Below are positions 48,276-58,241 of a DNA stretch of 64,000 bases, one piece after another. How positions within the stretch are numbered: the stretch's first letter is position 1; each line of letters opens with the position of its first letter. Below the pieces are notes generated by a model. It was not told where the DNA came from and did not search any database. It saw nothing but the letters and a program-made list of their open reading frames with translations. The translations under genes and the position numbers were made by a program. Source of the DNA: Rhodococcus sp. OK302 (lineage in GTDB: Bacteria > Actinomycetota > Actinomycetes > Mycobacteriales > Mycobacteriaceae); the NCBI RefSeq assembly GCF_002245895.1, contig NZ_NPJZ01000001.1, positions 5,285,001-5,349,000 of the forward strand, in the 5' to 3' direction.

Positions 48276-49351
48276 TCAGCCTGCGGCCGCGAACCATTCG
48301 CTGTAGAAAGTCGCCAAACCGAGAACACAGGAGATGGCGACAAAGATCCAGAATCTGGCGATCACCACTGTCTCGGGCCAACCGAGTAACTCGAAGTGAT
48401 GATGTATCGGGGCCATCTTGAATACGCGTCGGCCGGACGATCGGAACACCAACACCTGAATGATCACCGACAGGATCTCAGCGACGAACAGGGCGCCGAT
48501 GATGACCATCAGTAGTTCGGTGTGGGTCGTGACGGATAGTCCGACCACAAGACCACCGAGAGCCAGTGAACCCGTATCGCCCATGAAGATCTGCGCGGGC
48601 GCGGCATTCCACCAGAGGAAACCCAGGCACGCTCCACCCGCAGCGGCCGCGACTATCGCAATATCGAGCGGGTCGCGCACGTCGTAACAACCCGCGACGG
48701 GGTCGAGCACACACGAGTTCCGGTACTGCCACCCGGCAATGACGACGTAGGTGCCGAGGATCATGCCCATCGAACCGGCTGCCAGACCGTCAAGGCCGTC
48801 GGTGAAGTTGACGGCATTGGACCAGGCGAAGACAAGCACGCAGAAGAAGACCAGGAACCCGATCGTTCCCATCGAGAACACCGAGATATCGCGAACATGC
48901 GAAAGGTACTGGCTCCCCGGTGTGACGCCCTTGTTGTTGGAGAACTGCAAAACAGCACACCGAAAATGATCGCGCTCGCGAGCTGACCAACCGTCTTCGC
49001 GGTCTTGTTCAAGCCGAGGTTGCGTTTCTTACGAATCTTGATGAAATCGTCCAGGAATCCGACGATTCCCAAGGACGTTGCCAACGCGAGGACCAGCCAA
49101 CCCGAAGCGGTGAACCTCGGCAGTACCGAACCGAAGCCGATCACGTGAGCTGCCAGATAGCCCGCCCACATACCCGCGATGATCGCGATTCCGCCCATCG
49201 ACGGGGTGCCGCGCTTGCCCTGATGACTTTGCGGCCCCTCGGTGCGGATCTCGTGTCCGAGCCCCTGTTTGGACAGCACTTTGATGAGGAAAGGCGTCAG
49301 GAACAGAGCGACGAATAACGAGACGCCACCCGCGACGAGGATTGAAATCAC
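48276..49351 (-). pseudogene. mraY: Phospho-MurNAc-pentapeptide transferase, frameshifted
   Basis: MraY makes lipid I at the membrane. Two frames together give a complete protein: [19 protein letters not shown] and [16 protein letters not shown] in the first, then [15 protein letters not shown] and [13 protein letters not shown] (MraY-specific HHHFE) in the second. They meet at an A4 run (48949-48952; T4 on the coding strand). Adding one base yields 358 aa, the normal length. The gene is away from any mur/fts cluster, so it is either an extra mraY copy, possibly decaying, or an assembly artefact. Start taken as GTG 49351. Confidence 0.85.
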
Positions 49352-49424
49352 TCGGTGGACTCTACAGACGTAACCGCCGGCGACACACAATCAGACAAGG
49401 CGGTCGGCGCCTGGCAAGCATGGG

Positions 49425-49955
49425 ATGATCGAACCTATGCCTCCCGCCTCGCCGCTCCCCCTCGACCCCATCGAAGAGGCGCATCGGCAATGGACCGAGC
49501 ACGGTTGGAGTGACGTCGCCGACGGTATGGCGGCCGTCACCTCGGTGATGCGGGCCCAACAGATCATGATGGCCCGGGTCGAAGAGGTACTCAAACCCCT
49601 CGGACTGACATTCGCCCGATACGAACTGCTGACCCTGCTCACCTTCACCAGGTCGGGCGCACTTCCGATGACCAAGGCCAGTGCCCGCCTTCAGGTTCAT
49701 CCCACCAGCGTCACCAACGCCGTCGACCGGTTGGAGAAGGCCAAGCTCGTACGACGCGTACCGCATCCCAGCGACCGACGTACGACGCTCATCGAAATCA
49801 CCGACGCCGGTCGGACGCTCGCGCTCGAGGCGACCGAGTTGCTCAATGCCAAAGTCTTCGCACACCCGGGTCTGGCACCGGACAAGCTCGACCAGTTGGT
49901 GACGATCCTCACTGAATTGCGGAAAGATGCCGGCGATTTCGAGGCCGGAACGTGA
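49425..49955 (+). CDS. MarR-family transcriptional regulator
   Basis: The 176-aa protein has a central winged helix (MTKASARLQVHPTSVTNAVDRLEKA) with the wing VRRVPHPSDRRTTLIEITDAG, flanked by dimerisation helices. The target is unknown: mraY is divergent and the valine operon is convergent. A second in-frame ATG at 49437 is possible; neither has a strong Shine-Dalgarno. Confidence 0.92.
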   Translation: MIEPMPPASPLPLDPIEEAHRQWTEHGWSDVADGMAAVTSVMRAQQIMMARVEEVLKPLGLTFARYELLTLLTFTRSGALPMTKASARLQVHPTSVTNAVDRLEKAKLVRRVPHPSDRRTTLIEITDAGRTLALEATELLNAKVFAHPGLAPDKLDQLVTILTELRKDAGDFEAGT

Positions 49956-49957
49956 AC

Positions 49958-50004
49958 GATCCTGAAGGATTTCGCTCGCTCAGCGAGTGAAATCCTTCAG
50001 GATC
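49958..50004. terminator. Large bidirectional hairpin between marR and echA
   Basis: GATCCTGAAGGATTTC pairs perfectly with GAAATCCTTCAGGATC, and after one mismatch the stem continues with CTCGCT and AGCGAG. There is no T-tract, so it would act as an I-shaped, strand-symmetrical terminator for two convergent genes. Confidence 0.8.
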
Positions 50005-50013
50005 AGGGCACGA

Positions 50014-50790
50014 CTAGCGGTGTTTGAACTCAGCTGACCGCTTCTCCACGAATGCGGCCATGCCTTCCTTCTGATCTTCCGTGGCAAACGTCGAGTGGAA
50101 GATGCGACGTTCGAAGCGGACTCCCTCAGCGAGGGAGGACTCGAAGGAGCGGTTGACTGCTTCCTTGGCCATCATCGCGATCGGCAAGGACATCTCGGCA
50201 ATAGTCGTTGCCGTCTTCAGAGCGTCGTCGAGCAGGTCCGCGGCCGGAACGATCCGCGACACGAGGCCTGCACGTTCAGCTTCTTCGGCATCCATATTGC
50301 GTCCGGTCAGGCACATTTCCATGGCCTTGGCCTTGCCCACTGCGCGGGTAAGACGCTGTGAGCCGCCGATACCGGGGATGACACCGAGCTTGATCTCGGG
50401 CTGACCGAACTTTGCGGTGTCGGCGGCAATGATGAAGTCGCAGAGCATCGCGAGCTCGCAACCACCACCGAGCGCGTATCCGGCGACAGCAGCGATCAGC
50501 GGCTTCCGAGACGCAGCGACGCGATCCCACGGAGTGAAGAAGTCCTCGGTGTAGGCGTCCATGTAGGTCTTGGACTGCATTTCCTTGATATCGGCGCCGG
50601 CGGCGAATGCGCGCTCGGAACCGGTGATCAGGATGGCGCCGATGCCGTTGTCTGCTTCGAGATCGGTTACTGCTGCAACCACCTCGTTCATCAGCTCGGA
50701 GTTCAGGGCGTTGAGAGCCTTGGGGCGGTTGAGCGTGATGACGCCGACGCGGCCCTTACGCTCGAGGATGATGGTGTTGAAGTCGGTCAC
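50014..50790 (-). CDS. Enoyl-CoA hydratase
   Basis: The 258-aa crotonase hydrates 2-enoyl-CoA. It shows [17 protein letters not shown], the oxyanion segment [11 protein letters not shown] and [14 protein letters not shown], with catalytic Glu residues in [13 protein letters not shown] and the following helix. In this operon its likely substrate is methacrylyl-CoA from valine, giving 3-hydroxyisobutyryl-CoA. Last gene of the operon; its start overlaps the mmsB stop by 4 nt. Confidence 0.95.
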   Translation of the reverse strand: MTDFNTIILERKGRVGVITLNRPKALNALNSELMNEVVAAVTDLEADNGIGAILITGSERAFAAGADIKEMQSKTYMDAYTEDFFTPWDRVAASRKPLIAAVAGYALGGGCELAMLCDFIIAADTAKFGQPEIKLGVIPGIGGSQRLTRAVGKAKAMEMCLTGRNMDAEEAERAGLVSRIVPAADLLDDALKTATTIAEMSLPIAMMAKEAVNRSFESSLAEGVRFERRIFHSTFATEDQKEGMAAFVEKRSAEFKHR

Positions 50791-51686
50791 TGCTGTCCTT
50801 CGGTCGAACGATCACGGATGTCGTTGATGATGGCAGAGAAGTCCAGGCCGCCACCGCCCGCGGCATGGAAACGGCTGTAGAGCTCTGCAGCCCTGAGTCC
50901 GAGTTCGCCGTCAACACCATTGGTGCGCAAAGCGTTTGCCGCCAAACCGAGGTCCTTGTCCATCAGTGCGACAGCGAAGCCTGGCTGGTAGTCGTTGTTG
51001 GCCGGGGTGGTGGGTACCGGTCCGGGGACCGGGCAGTTGGAGGTCAATGCCCAGCACTGCCCCGATGCGTTCGACGCAACGTCGAACAGCGCCTGGTTGC
51101 TCAGGCCCAGCTTCTCGCCGAGAACAAACGCTTCACTGATGGCGATCATCGATACGCCGAGGATCATGTTGTTGCAGATCTTCGCGGCCTGACCGACTCC
51201 GGCGTCGCCGCAGTGAACTACCTTGCGGCCCATCACCTCCAGCAACGGGGATGCAGCCTGGAAGTCCGCTTCGGAGCCGCCCACCATGAAGGCGAGGGTG
51301 CCGGCGGTTGCACCGACAACACCGCCCGAGACAGGTGCGTCGACGCTGCGATGGCCTGCAGCCTCGGCCTTGTCGTGGGCCACCTTGGCATCTGCGACAT
51401 CGATCGTGGAGCAGTCGATGAACAGGGTGCCTGGTGTAGCGATCGGCAGCAACTCGTCGTACAGCCCCAGGACATGCTTGCCGCTGGGCAGCATCGTGAT
51501 GACGACGTCCGCGCCGCGCACTGCATCTGCGGCTGAATCAGCTACAGATGCACCGTCTTTGACAGCCTGCTCGAGCGCCGCCGGCGCCAGGTCGAAGCCG
51601 ACAACTTTGTGTCCGGCCTTGACCAGATTGGCTGCCATCGGGCCACCCATGTGACCGAGTCCGATAAATCCAACAGTCGTGCTCAT
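50787..51686 (-). CDS. mmsB: 3-hydroxyisobutyrate dehydrogenase
   Basis: MmsB oxidises 3-hydroxyisobutyrate to methylmalonate semialdehyde with NAD. From ATG 51686 it is 299 aa. The Rossmann start [22 protein letters not shown], the substrate motif [16 protein letters not shown] and the catalytic-Lys segment [15 protein letters not shown] are all present. The open frame beyond 51686 is not used. It lies 23 bp after HIBCH. Confidence 0.96.
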   Translation of the reverse strand: MSTTVGFIGLGHMGGPMAANLVKAGHKVVGFDLAPAALEQAVKDGASVADSAADAVRGADVVITMLPSGKHVLGLYDELLPIATPGTLFIDCSTIDVADAKVAHDKAEAAGHRSVDAPVSGGVVGATAGTLAFMVGGSEADFQAASPLLEVMGRKVVHCGDAGVGQAAKICNNMILGVSMIAISEAFVLGEKLGLSNQALFDVASNASGQCWALTSNCPVPGPVPTTPANNDYQPGFAVALMDKDLGLAANALRTNGVDGELGLRAAELYSRFHAAGGGGLDFSAIINDIRDRSTEGQQ

Positions 51687-51709
51687 AGCTCGCGCTCCTT
51701 CGGCGTTGG

Positions 51710-52747
51710 TCAGTGAGATGTAAGGCCGAGCTCGCGCTCGCCGAGCGGCGCAAAGTATGCGTCCACTGCTTCTTCGGTGACGTCGGAGAGAGTGGCCGGT
51801 GACCACTGCGGGTTTCGGTCCTTCTCGACAACTTGCGCTCGGATTCCCTCGACCAGATCGTGTGAACGCAGTGCTGCGGTGGATACCCGGAATTCTTCGT
51901 TCAGAACCTCCTCGAGACTGCCGGCGTCCTTGGCATGACGCAGTGAACGCAATGTCACGGACAGTGCGATCGGAGACTTACCCAGAATTGCCTCGGCAGC
52001 CTTCTCGGCTTCGGGGATGCCACTGGCTCGCAGCCGTTCGACAATCGTCTCGACGTTGTCCGCCGAGTACGCTGCGTCGATCCAGCTCTGCTGGGCAAGA
52101 AGCTCGGATACCGGTGCGGGCTCGGCAAACTGAGCGACGGCCTGTTCCACCGTCGACGAAGCAAGAGCCTCGATAAACGTCTCGACGTTCTCCGACGGAA
52201 TGAAATGATCTGCGAACCCACACGCGATGGCGTCGCCGGCACTCAGACGCGCCGTGGTGAGCGCAATGTGGGTTCCCAGCTCACCGGGAGCACGTGAAAG
52301 TAGGTACGTGCCGCCGACGTCGGGGATGAATCCGATTCCGGTCTCGGGCATTCCGATCATCGAGCGTTCGGTGACGATACGGATGTCACCGTGTGCGGAC
52401 ACTCCGACGCCGCCGCCCATGACTATGCCGTCCATGATCGCGATGTACGGCTTGGGGTAGTTCGCGATATCGGCATTGAGGATGTACTCGTCGCGCCAGA
52501 AGTCGAGTGAACCGGTCTTGCCGTCTTTGGCGTCGTGATAGATCGAGACAATGTCGCCGCCGGCACAGAGGCCGCGCTCGCCGGCGCCGGTAAGGACAAC
52601 AGCTTTGACGTCGTCGTCGCTCTTCCATTCCTCGAGCGCCTGGGCCATCTGCGTCACCATGTTGTGGTTGAGCGCGTTGATAGCCTTGGGACGGTTGAGC
52701 GTAATGCGCCCCAGTCCGTCACGCTTTTCGATGAGTACTTCGCTCAT
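51710..52747 (-). CDS. 3-hydroxyisobutyryl-CoA hydrolase
   Basis: HIBCH hydrolyses 3-hydroxyisobutyryl-CoA to the free acid. The 345-aa crotonase-fold protein is longer than hydratases and shows [50 protein letters not shown] and PETGIGFIPDVGGTYLLS, the HIBCH pattern. It overlaps the upstream acyl-CoA dehydrogenase by 4 nt. Confidence 0.95.
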   Translation of the reverse strand: MSEVLIEKRDGLGRITLNRPKAINALNHNMVTQMAQALEEWKSDDDVKAVVLTGAGERGLCAGGDIVSIYHDAKDGKTGSLDFWRDEYILNADIANYPKPYIAIMDGIVMGGGVGVSAHGDIRIVTERSMIGMPETGIGFIPDVGGTYLLSRAPGELGTHIALTTARLSAGDAIACGFADHFIPSENVETFIEALASSTVEQAVAQFAEPAPVSELLAQQSWIDAAYSADNVETIVERLRASGIPEAEKAAEAILGKSPIALSVTLRSLRHAKDAGSLEEVLNEEFRVSTAALRSHDLVEGIRAQVVEKDRNPQWSPATLSDVTEEAVDAYFAPLGERELGLTSH

Positions 52748-53901
52748 GCTGCTCCCTGCTTTCCTTGCGCTCCGACCACGCTCCGGGCGATGACCACCCG
52801 CATGATCTCGTTGCTTCCTTCGAGGATCTGATGAACCCGAAGATCTCGCACGATCTTCTCGATCCCGTACTCAGCAAGATAGCCGTACCCACCGTGCAGC
52901 TGGAGCGCGCGGTTGGCTACGTCGAAACCGGTGTCGGTGGCAAAGCGCTTGGCCATCGCGCATAGTTCGACAACATCGGGTGCGTCTGTTTCGAGTGCCT
53001 CGGCAGCACGCCACAGCAGAGTGCGGGCAGCCTCGAGTTCGGTACGCATATCGGCAAGCTGGAACTGCAGCGCCTGCGATTCGATCAATTGCGCGCCGAA
53101 AGCCTTGCGGTCGGTCAGGTATCCGACAGCTTTCTCGAGCGCTGCCTGCGCGCCGCCCACCGAGCAGGCCGCGATGTTCAGGCGACCGCCGTTGAGGCCC
53201 TTCATGGCGATTCGGAACCCACTGCCCTCTTCGCCGAGCAGGTTTGCCGCGGGGACTCGCACGTCCTCCATGATGACCTGACGAGTGGGCTGCGCGTTCC
53301 AACCCATCTTGATCTCGTTGGCACCGAACGACAGACCCGGCGAATCCTTCGGCACGATAAACGCCGAGATCCCCTTGGCACCAGCAGCTCCGGTGCGAGC
53401 CATGACGACATACACGTCGGAAGTGCCTGCGCCGGAAATGAACTGCTTCACTCCGTTGAGGATGTAGTCGTCTCCGTCGCGAACGGCCTTGGTACTCAAA
53501 CCCGCTGCGTCGGATCCGGCACCGGGTTCGGTGAGGCAGTAGCTGCCCAGCTGGTCCATCGAGCACAGACCCGGAACCCACTTGTGTCGCTGTTCGTCGT
53601 TGCCGAACTGGTCGATCATCCACGTCACCATGTTGTGAATGGAGATATACGCGGCGATCGACGGATCACCCTTCGCGAGCTCCTCGAAGATCCGGGCAGC
53701 ATCGACGCGGGTCAGGTCACTGCCACCTACATCCTCACGGATATAGATGCCGCCCATCCCCAGGGACGCCGCCTTGCGGAGAACGTCCACCGGGAAATGC
53801 TTGGTCTGGTCCCACTCCACTGCGTTGGGCGCCAGATGCTCGGCCGCGAAGTCGCGGGCGGTGTCGCGAATCGCCCGCTCGTCATCGGTCAGAGTAAACA
53901 T
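52744..53901 (-). CDS. Acyl-CoA dehydrogenase (probable isobutyryl-CoA dehydrogenase)
   Basis: The 385-aa FAD enzyme dehydrogenates a short branched acyl-CoA, here probably isobutyryl-CoA to methacrylyl-CoA. Motifs: YCLTEPGAGSDAAGLSTKA, the FAD-binding GGAQAALEKAVGY region, LQLHGGYGYLAEYGIEK and HQILEGSNEIMR with the catalytic Glu, as in ACAD8-type enzymes. Position within the valine operon supports the substrate. Confidence 0.94.
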   Translation of the reverse strand: MFTLTDDERAIRDTARDFAAEHLAPNAVEWDQTKHFPVDVLRKAASLGMGGIYIREDVGGSDLTRVDAARIFEELAKGDPSIAAYISIHNMVTWMIDQFGNDEQRHKWVPGLCSMDQLGSYCLTEPGAGSDAAGLSTKAVRDGDDYILNGVKQFISGAGTSDVYVVMARTGAAGAKGISAFIVPKDSPGLSFGANEIKMGWNAQPTRQVIMEDVRVPAANLLGEEGSGFRIAMKGLNGGRLNIAACSVGGAQAALEKAVGYLTDRKAFGAQLIESQALQFQLADMRTELEAARTLLWRAAEALETDAPDVVELCAMAKRFATDTGFDVANRALQLHGGYGYLAEYGIEKIVRDLRVHQILEGSNEIMRVVIARSVVGAQGKQGAA

Positions 53902-53916
53902 GGAAAGTTGTTCCGA

Positions 53917-55434
53917 TCAGTTCATCGTGGGGATGACGAAGTGGTTGGTCTCTTCCTTCTTGCCGGAAGGCCAACGCTGCGTCACGGTCTTGGTCTTGGT
54001 GTAGAAGCGGAAAGAATCGGGACCGTGCTGGTTGAGGTCACCGAATCCGGAGCGCTTCCAGCCACCGAAGGTGTGGTACGCGATCGGGACCGGGATCGGC
54101 ACGTTGACGCCGACCATTCCGACATTGACGCGAGCCGTGAAGTCACGAGCGGTATCACCGTCACGGGTGAAGATGGAGACCCCGTTGCCGTATTCATGCT
54201 CGGACGGAAGGCGCAGTGCCTCTTCGTAATCCGCTGCACGCACGACCATCAGGACAGGCCCGAAGATTTCCTCGGTGTAGATCCGCATCTCGGGGGTGAC
54301 ATTGTCGAAGAGGGTGGCGCCGGCGAAGAAGCCGTCTTCGTGCCCTTCGAGCGTGAAGCCGCGGCCGTCGACGACTGCTGTTGCACCCTCGTCGATTCCG
54401 ATCTGCACGTAGTTGTTGACGCGATCCAGAGCGTCCGCACTGACGAGGGGTCCAAAATCCACCGCCGCATCGTCACTGCGACCGATCTTGAGCTTGGCGA
54501 CGCGTTCCTTCAGCTTGGCAACCAGAGCGTCTGCGGTCTCTTCGCCGACGGGAACGGCCACCGAGATAGCCATGCAACGCTCACCGGCACTGCCGTAACC
54601 GGCGCCGATGAGTGCGTCGGCAACCTCGTCGAGGTCGGCGTCGGGCATGACAACCGCGTGGTTCTTGGCGCCGCCGAAGCACTGAGCGCGCTTGCCGTGA
54701 GCTGCGGCCGTCTCGTAGATGTACTGCGCGATGGGCGTGGAACCCACAAAGCCGATTGCCTTGACGCGCTCGTCGGTCAGCAGGACGTCGACAACTTCCT
54801 TGTCACCGTTGACCACGTTGAACACACCGGCAGGCAGTCCGGCTTCGAGGAACAGTTCGGCCAGACGCAGCGGCACCGAGGGGTCACGCTCGGACGGCTT
54901 GAGAATGAAGGAGTTACCGGCGGCGAGAGCCGGGCCGGCCTTCCACAGCGGGATCATCGCGGGGAAGTTGAATGGCGTGATTCCAGCGACCACGCCGAGC
55001 GGCTGACGCATGGAGTACACGTCGATGCCGGCCCCGGCGCTCTCAGTGAATTCGCCCTTGAGCAGGTGCGGAGCGCCGACAGCAAATTCGATAACCTCGA
55101 GGCCACGCTGGATGTCGCCCTTGGCGTCGGCGACGGTCTTGCCATGCTCGGACGAGAGCAGCTGCGCGAGCGACTCCATCTCGTCCTGCGCGAGCTGGAG
55201 GAACTTCATCAGGACGCGGGCACGCTTCTGCGGATTGAAAGCCGCCCAGACCTTCTGCGCTTCTTCGGCATTCGCGATGATCGCTTCGGTCTCAGCCTTG
55301 CTTGCGAGCGGCACTCGCGCCTGCACCTGACCGGTGTTGGGATCGAATACGTCGGCAAATCGCTCGGAAGTGCCGGGAACGCGCTTGCCACCGACGAAGT
55401 GCGTCAACTCTTGAACCGCCACTTTTTCAACCAT
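53917..55434 (-). CDS. mmsA: Methylmalonate-semialdehyde dehydrogenase (CoA-acylating)
   Basis: MmsA converts methylmalonate semialdehyde to propionyl-CoA with NAD and CoA, the last step of valine degradation. The 505-aa ALDH-fold protein has PFNFPAMIPLWKAGPALAAG, the NAD-binding GFVGSTPIAQYIYETAA and the catalytic Cys in GYGSAGERCMAISVAV. It is the first gene of the operon, 15 bp before the acyl-CoA dehydrogenase. Two GTAGACATA repeats lie upstream. Confidence 0.96.
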   Translation of the reverse strand: MVEKVAVQELTHFVGGKRVPGTSERFADVFDPNTGQVQARVPLASKAETEAIIANAEEAQKVWAAFNPQKRARVLMKFLQLAQDEMESLAQLLSSEHGKTVADAKGDIQRGLEVIEFAVGAPHLLKGEFTESAGAGIDVYSMRQPLGVVAGITPFNFPAMIPLWKAGPALAAGNSFILKPSERDPSVPLRLAELFLEAGLPAGVFNVVNGDKEVVDVLLTDERVKAIGFVGSTPIAQYIYETAAAHGKRAQCFGGAKNHAVVMPDADLDEVADALIGAGYGSAGERCMAISVAVPVGEETADALVAKLKERVAKLKIGRSDDAAVDFGPLVSADALDRVNNYVQIGIDEGATAVVDGRGFTLEGHEDGFFAGATLFDNVTPEMRIYTEEIFGPVLMVVRAADYEEALRLPSEHEYGNGVSIFTRDGDTARDFTARVNVGMVGVNVPIPVPIAYHTFGGWKRSGFGDLNQHGPDSFRFYTKTKTVTQRWPSGKKEETNHFVIPTMN

Positions 55435-55486
55435 TGTGCTAACCCGTTCCTTGCTCGTTGTGGACCGCCGAGGAGGCAGCGCTAGT

Positions 55487-55527
55487 TATGTCTACCATCC
55501 TATAGTTGGATGTCCATGTATGTCTAC
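55487..55527 (-). promoter_or_regulatory. Putative promoter and operator of the valine operon
   Basis: On the minus strand a -35-like TAGACA and -10-like TATAGG are 16 bp apart. A direct repeat GTAGACATA (55519-55527 and 55487-55495, 32 bp between starts, about three helical turns) brackets the -10 region, and CATCC-N7-GGATG forms a dyad across it. This looks like a regulator-binding site over the core promoter, about 55-95 bp upstream of mmsA. Confidence 0.55.
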
Positions 55528-55533
55528 AGTCGT

Positions 55534-55568
55534 GCGCCCTTCTTAACCTTGGGGGTTAAGAAAGGCGC
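55534..55568 (-). terminator. Terminator-like hairpin at the end of cutC
   Basis: A 15-bp inverted repeat (GCGCCCTTCTTAACC with GGTTAAGAAAGGCGC, one mismatch) spans the cutC stop codon. No T-run follows on the minus strand. It should help insulate the mms promoter from the NAG operon. Confidence 0.65.
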
Positions 55569-56269
55569 ACAGCAGATGCCGCCGCAGCAGCAATATCCTG
55601 GTCGGTTACTTCATATCCATCGCTGCCGCCACCGGGTCCACCGGAACCGTCGATCACCTTGCGCGCCGACAAATGGATCGCGTCGACTCCCGTGGCCGCG
55701 ATCTTCGCGATGTCCGGTACACGCACTCCCCCGCCGGCCATGATCTCAACGCGGCCATGAGCGTATGCAGTCATCTCGGCCAACTCGTCGAGTCCGTCGA
55801 TGCACCGCGGGGCGCCGCCGGACGTGAGCACTCGGCGCACTCCCAGTTCAGCGAGGACGTCGAGTGCAGCCAACCTGTCCGCCACCACATCCATGGCACG
55901 ATGGAAGGTCACCTGCACAGCAGTCGGGTCGACGGCGCGCAAAAGGTGTTGCAGCGCAACCGTATCGATGCGGCCATCTTCGGTGAGCGCGCCCACCACC
56001 ACACCGGAGGCGCCGGCCGCAACCGCAGCAGCGGCGTCGCGGGCCATAACATCCAATTCTTCACTGCTGTAGACAAATCCGCCGGGTCGACTGCGAATGA
56101 GCGGATGAACTGCGATGCCGGTCGCCACGACGGCCTCGATCATCGCAATACTGGGAGTCAGCCCGCCAGTGGCTCCGAGGGCGGAACACAATTCCACGCG
56201 CGAAGCACCGACGGCCGCAGCGATACGCGCACCCGCTGCGTCCTGCACCGCCAGTTCCAGTACCGCCAT
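55556..56269 (-). CDS. cutC: CutC family protein
   Basis: The 237-aa TIM-barrel CutC protein has LELAVQDAAGARIAAAVGAS, GGLTPSIAMIEAVV, the conserved VHPLIRSRPGGFVYS and VTFHRAMDVV. Its classic link is copper homeostasis, but the function is unsettled. Here it is the last gene of the GlcNAc PTS operon, sharing 1 nt with nagB, which suggests a role linked to amino-sugar metabolism instead. Confidence 0.93.
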   Translation of the reverse strand: MAVLELAVQDAAGARIAAAVGASRVELCSALGATGGLTPSIAMIEAVVATGIAVHPLIRSRPGGFVYSSEELDVMARDAAAAVAAGASGVVVGALTEDGRIDTVALQHLLRAVDPTAVQVTFHRAMDVVADRLAALDVLAELGVRRVLTSGGAPRCIDGLDELAEMTAYAHGRVEIMAGGGVRVPDIAKIAATGVDAIHLSARKVIDGSGGPGGGSDGYEVTDQDIAAAAASAVRLS

Positions 56270-57048
56270 CAGAATCGCTGCGAAGCGGGCTTGTGCTCGA
56301 CTGCGTAACGGTAGTAATCGGCGAGCTTCAAACTCGTGGCTGCCGCTTCGTCGATCACGACGGTGACGTGGCGGTGCAACTGCATGACCGACGCCGGGCA
56401 GAATGCTGCGAGAGGGCCTTCTACTGCCGCGGCAATCGCGTCGGCCTTGCCCTCGCCGAGTGCGATCATCACCAGGTGGCGGGCCTCGCTGATGGTGCCC
56501 AACCCCTGCGTCAGTACGTGATGGGGGACGTCGTCGACGCTGTCGAAGAAGCGCGCATTGTCGATACGCGTCTGCTCGGTCAACGTCTTCACTCGTGTAC
56601 GCGAGGTCAGCGAGGATCCCGGCTCGTTGAACCCGATGTGACCGTCCGTACCGATACCGAGCAACTGCACGTCGACGCCACCAGCTGCGGCGATGACGGC
56701 GTCGTAGCGTCGAGCTTCGGCGTCGATGCTCGACGCTTCACCGTTGGGGCTCGACACCAATGCCGGATCCAAATTAACGTGATCCACGAATTCGGAGCGG
56801 ATCACCGAAAAATAAGACTGCTCATGGTCTTTCGGAATACCGACGTACTCGTCGAGCAAGAAGGCTCGGGCGCCCGAGAAATCGAGACCCTCTTCGCGGT
56901 GCCGACGCGCCAGTTCCTGGTAACTGCCGAGCGGCGACGATCCCGTGGCCAGGCCCAGCGTGACGTGGCCGCCGCGGACGTAGCCCTCGACAATGTCTGC
57001 CACCGTGGTGTGAACCTCGGCGGCGGTGGGGCGAATAACGATTTCCAT
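56269..57048 (-). CDS. nagB: Glucosamine-6-phosphate deaminase
   Basis: NagB converts glucosamine-6-P to fructose-6-P and ammonia. The 259-aa protein has [35 protein letters not shown], the catalytic [18 protein letters not shown] (with active-site Asp and His) and [16 protein letters not shown]. It lies 2 bp after nagA and shares 1 nt with cutC. Confidence 0.97.
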   Translation of the reverse strand: MEIVIRPTAAEVHTTVADIVEGYVRGGHVTLGLATGSSPLGSYQELARRHREEGLDFSGARAFLLDEYVGIPKDHEQSYFSVIRSEFVDHVNLDPALVSSPNGEASSIDAEARRYDAVIAAAGGVDVQLLGIGTDGHIGFNEPGSSLTSRTRVKTLTEQTRIDNARFFDSVDDVPHHVLTQGLGTISEARHLVMIALGEGKADAIAAAVEGPLAAFCPASVMQLHRHVTVVIDEAAATSLKLADYYRYAVEHKPASQRF

Positions 57049-57050
57049 AT

Positions 57051-58241
57051 CTATTCCTTTCGGGCGACACTGCTGCCGCCGAGCAGCACGTGCGGGTTAT
57101 GCAAGCTGCGATCTGTCACAAGAATGTCGGCCCTCGAGCCCACGGCGAGAGTGCCGCGTTCAGCGTCCAGGCCGAGAAGCCTCGCCGGCGTACGGGTAGC
57201 GGCGGTGACCGCGTCGGCAAGGGGCACGTTTGCCTCGAATACGGTGCTACGCACCACATCCAGCAATCGTGCTGTCCCGCCGGCGATCGCCCCTTCGGAC
57301 CCGTCGGCGGTGGCAAGCCTGGCGACGCCACCCTCCACGCGGACAGCCAGCGGTCCGAGTCGGTAGTCGCCGTCACTCATTCCGGCGGCGGCCATCGAAT
57401 CACTCACCAACGCAATCTGATCCGCACCAACGGTGTCGAACACCATCGAGACGGTCTCCGGTGCCAGGTGTACGCCGTCGGCAATCAACTCCACCACCAT
57501 TTCACCGCGGGCTGCCCCGGCCAGGCAGGCAGCCACCGGGCCGGGTGCCCGGTGATGCATCGGCGGCATCCCGTTGAACAGGTGTGTGGCACTGAGTGGT
57601 CCGGCCAACGGTCCGGTCGACGCCGTCGCGATGCGACCCCTCATGGTCGACGCATCGCAGTCGGTGTGGCCCAGACTCGGCACGATGCCACGCCGGCGCA
57701 TGATCGTCAGAAGTTCGGTGAAGTGCGCCGTTTCCGGTGCCAGCGTCATCGAACGGACCGTGCCGCGGGCGGCATCACAAATCTCCTCCAACAGGTCCGG
57801 GTTACCGGGCACGATGGATGCCGGATCTTGTGCACCGCAGCGGGCGCAGTTGATGAACGGGCCTTCCAGGTGAATACCCAGAAGTTGGCCGTCTTCAACC
57901 AGTTCGGCCAGAATCTTCGCTTGCCGCAGCAAATCCGCAGGTTGCGCGGAGACGAGGCTGCCGAGCAGTCCCGTCGTACCGTGCTCACGGTGATGCGCTG
58001 CGGCCCGCGAGGCACCACCGGAGTCGGCGTTGGGAAACCCTGCTCCAGCGGCCCCGTGACTGTGGACATCGATCAGTCCGGGCAGGATCAACTGATCCGT
58101 GGCTACCGGCAGGGCGCCGGGGTAGTCCGCGGCCGGTCCGACCCAGGTGATCAACGCACCTTCGGCAACAACGACTCCGTCGGCAATCGATCCGGATTCC
58201 GAGCCGATGACGTTGCCCCGCAGGACAACTGCGCTGCTCAC
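57051..58241 (-). CDS. nagA: N-acetylglucosamine-6-phosphate deacetylase
   Basis: NagA removes the acetyl group from GlcNAc-6-P. The 396-aa amidohydrolase has [17 protein letters not shown], the metal/active-site [39 protein letters not shown] and the catalytic Asp in [16 protein letters not shown]. It overlaps ptsI by 4 nt and precedes nagB. Confidence 0.96.
   Translation of the reverse strand: MSSAVVLRGNVIGSESGSIADGVVVAEGALITWVGPAADYPGALPVATDQLILPGLIDVHSHGAAGAGFPNADSGGASRAAAHHREHGTTGLLGSLVSAQPADLLRQAKILAELVEDGQLLGIHLEGPFINCARCGAQDPASIVPGNPDLLEEICDAARGTVRSMTLAPETAHFTELLTIMRRRGIVPSLGHTDCDASTMRGRIATASTGPLAGPLSATHLFNGMPPMHHRAPGPVAACLAGAARGEMVVELIADGVHLAPETVSMVFDTVGADQIALVSDSMAAAGMSDGDYRLGPLAVRVEGGVARLATADGSEGAIAGGTARLLDVVRSTVFEANVPLADAVTAATRTPARLLGLDAERGTLAVGSRADILVTDRSLHNPHVLLGGSSVARKE

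Noticed and set aside
49391..49865. Minus-strand open frames over marR
   Set aside because: They overlap the clear MarR gene and have no domain of their own.
53089..55485. 798-aa open frame opposite mmsA and the acyl-CoA dehydrogenase
   Set aside because: Spans two certain genes on the other strand and has no family motif.
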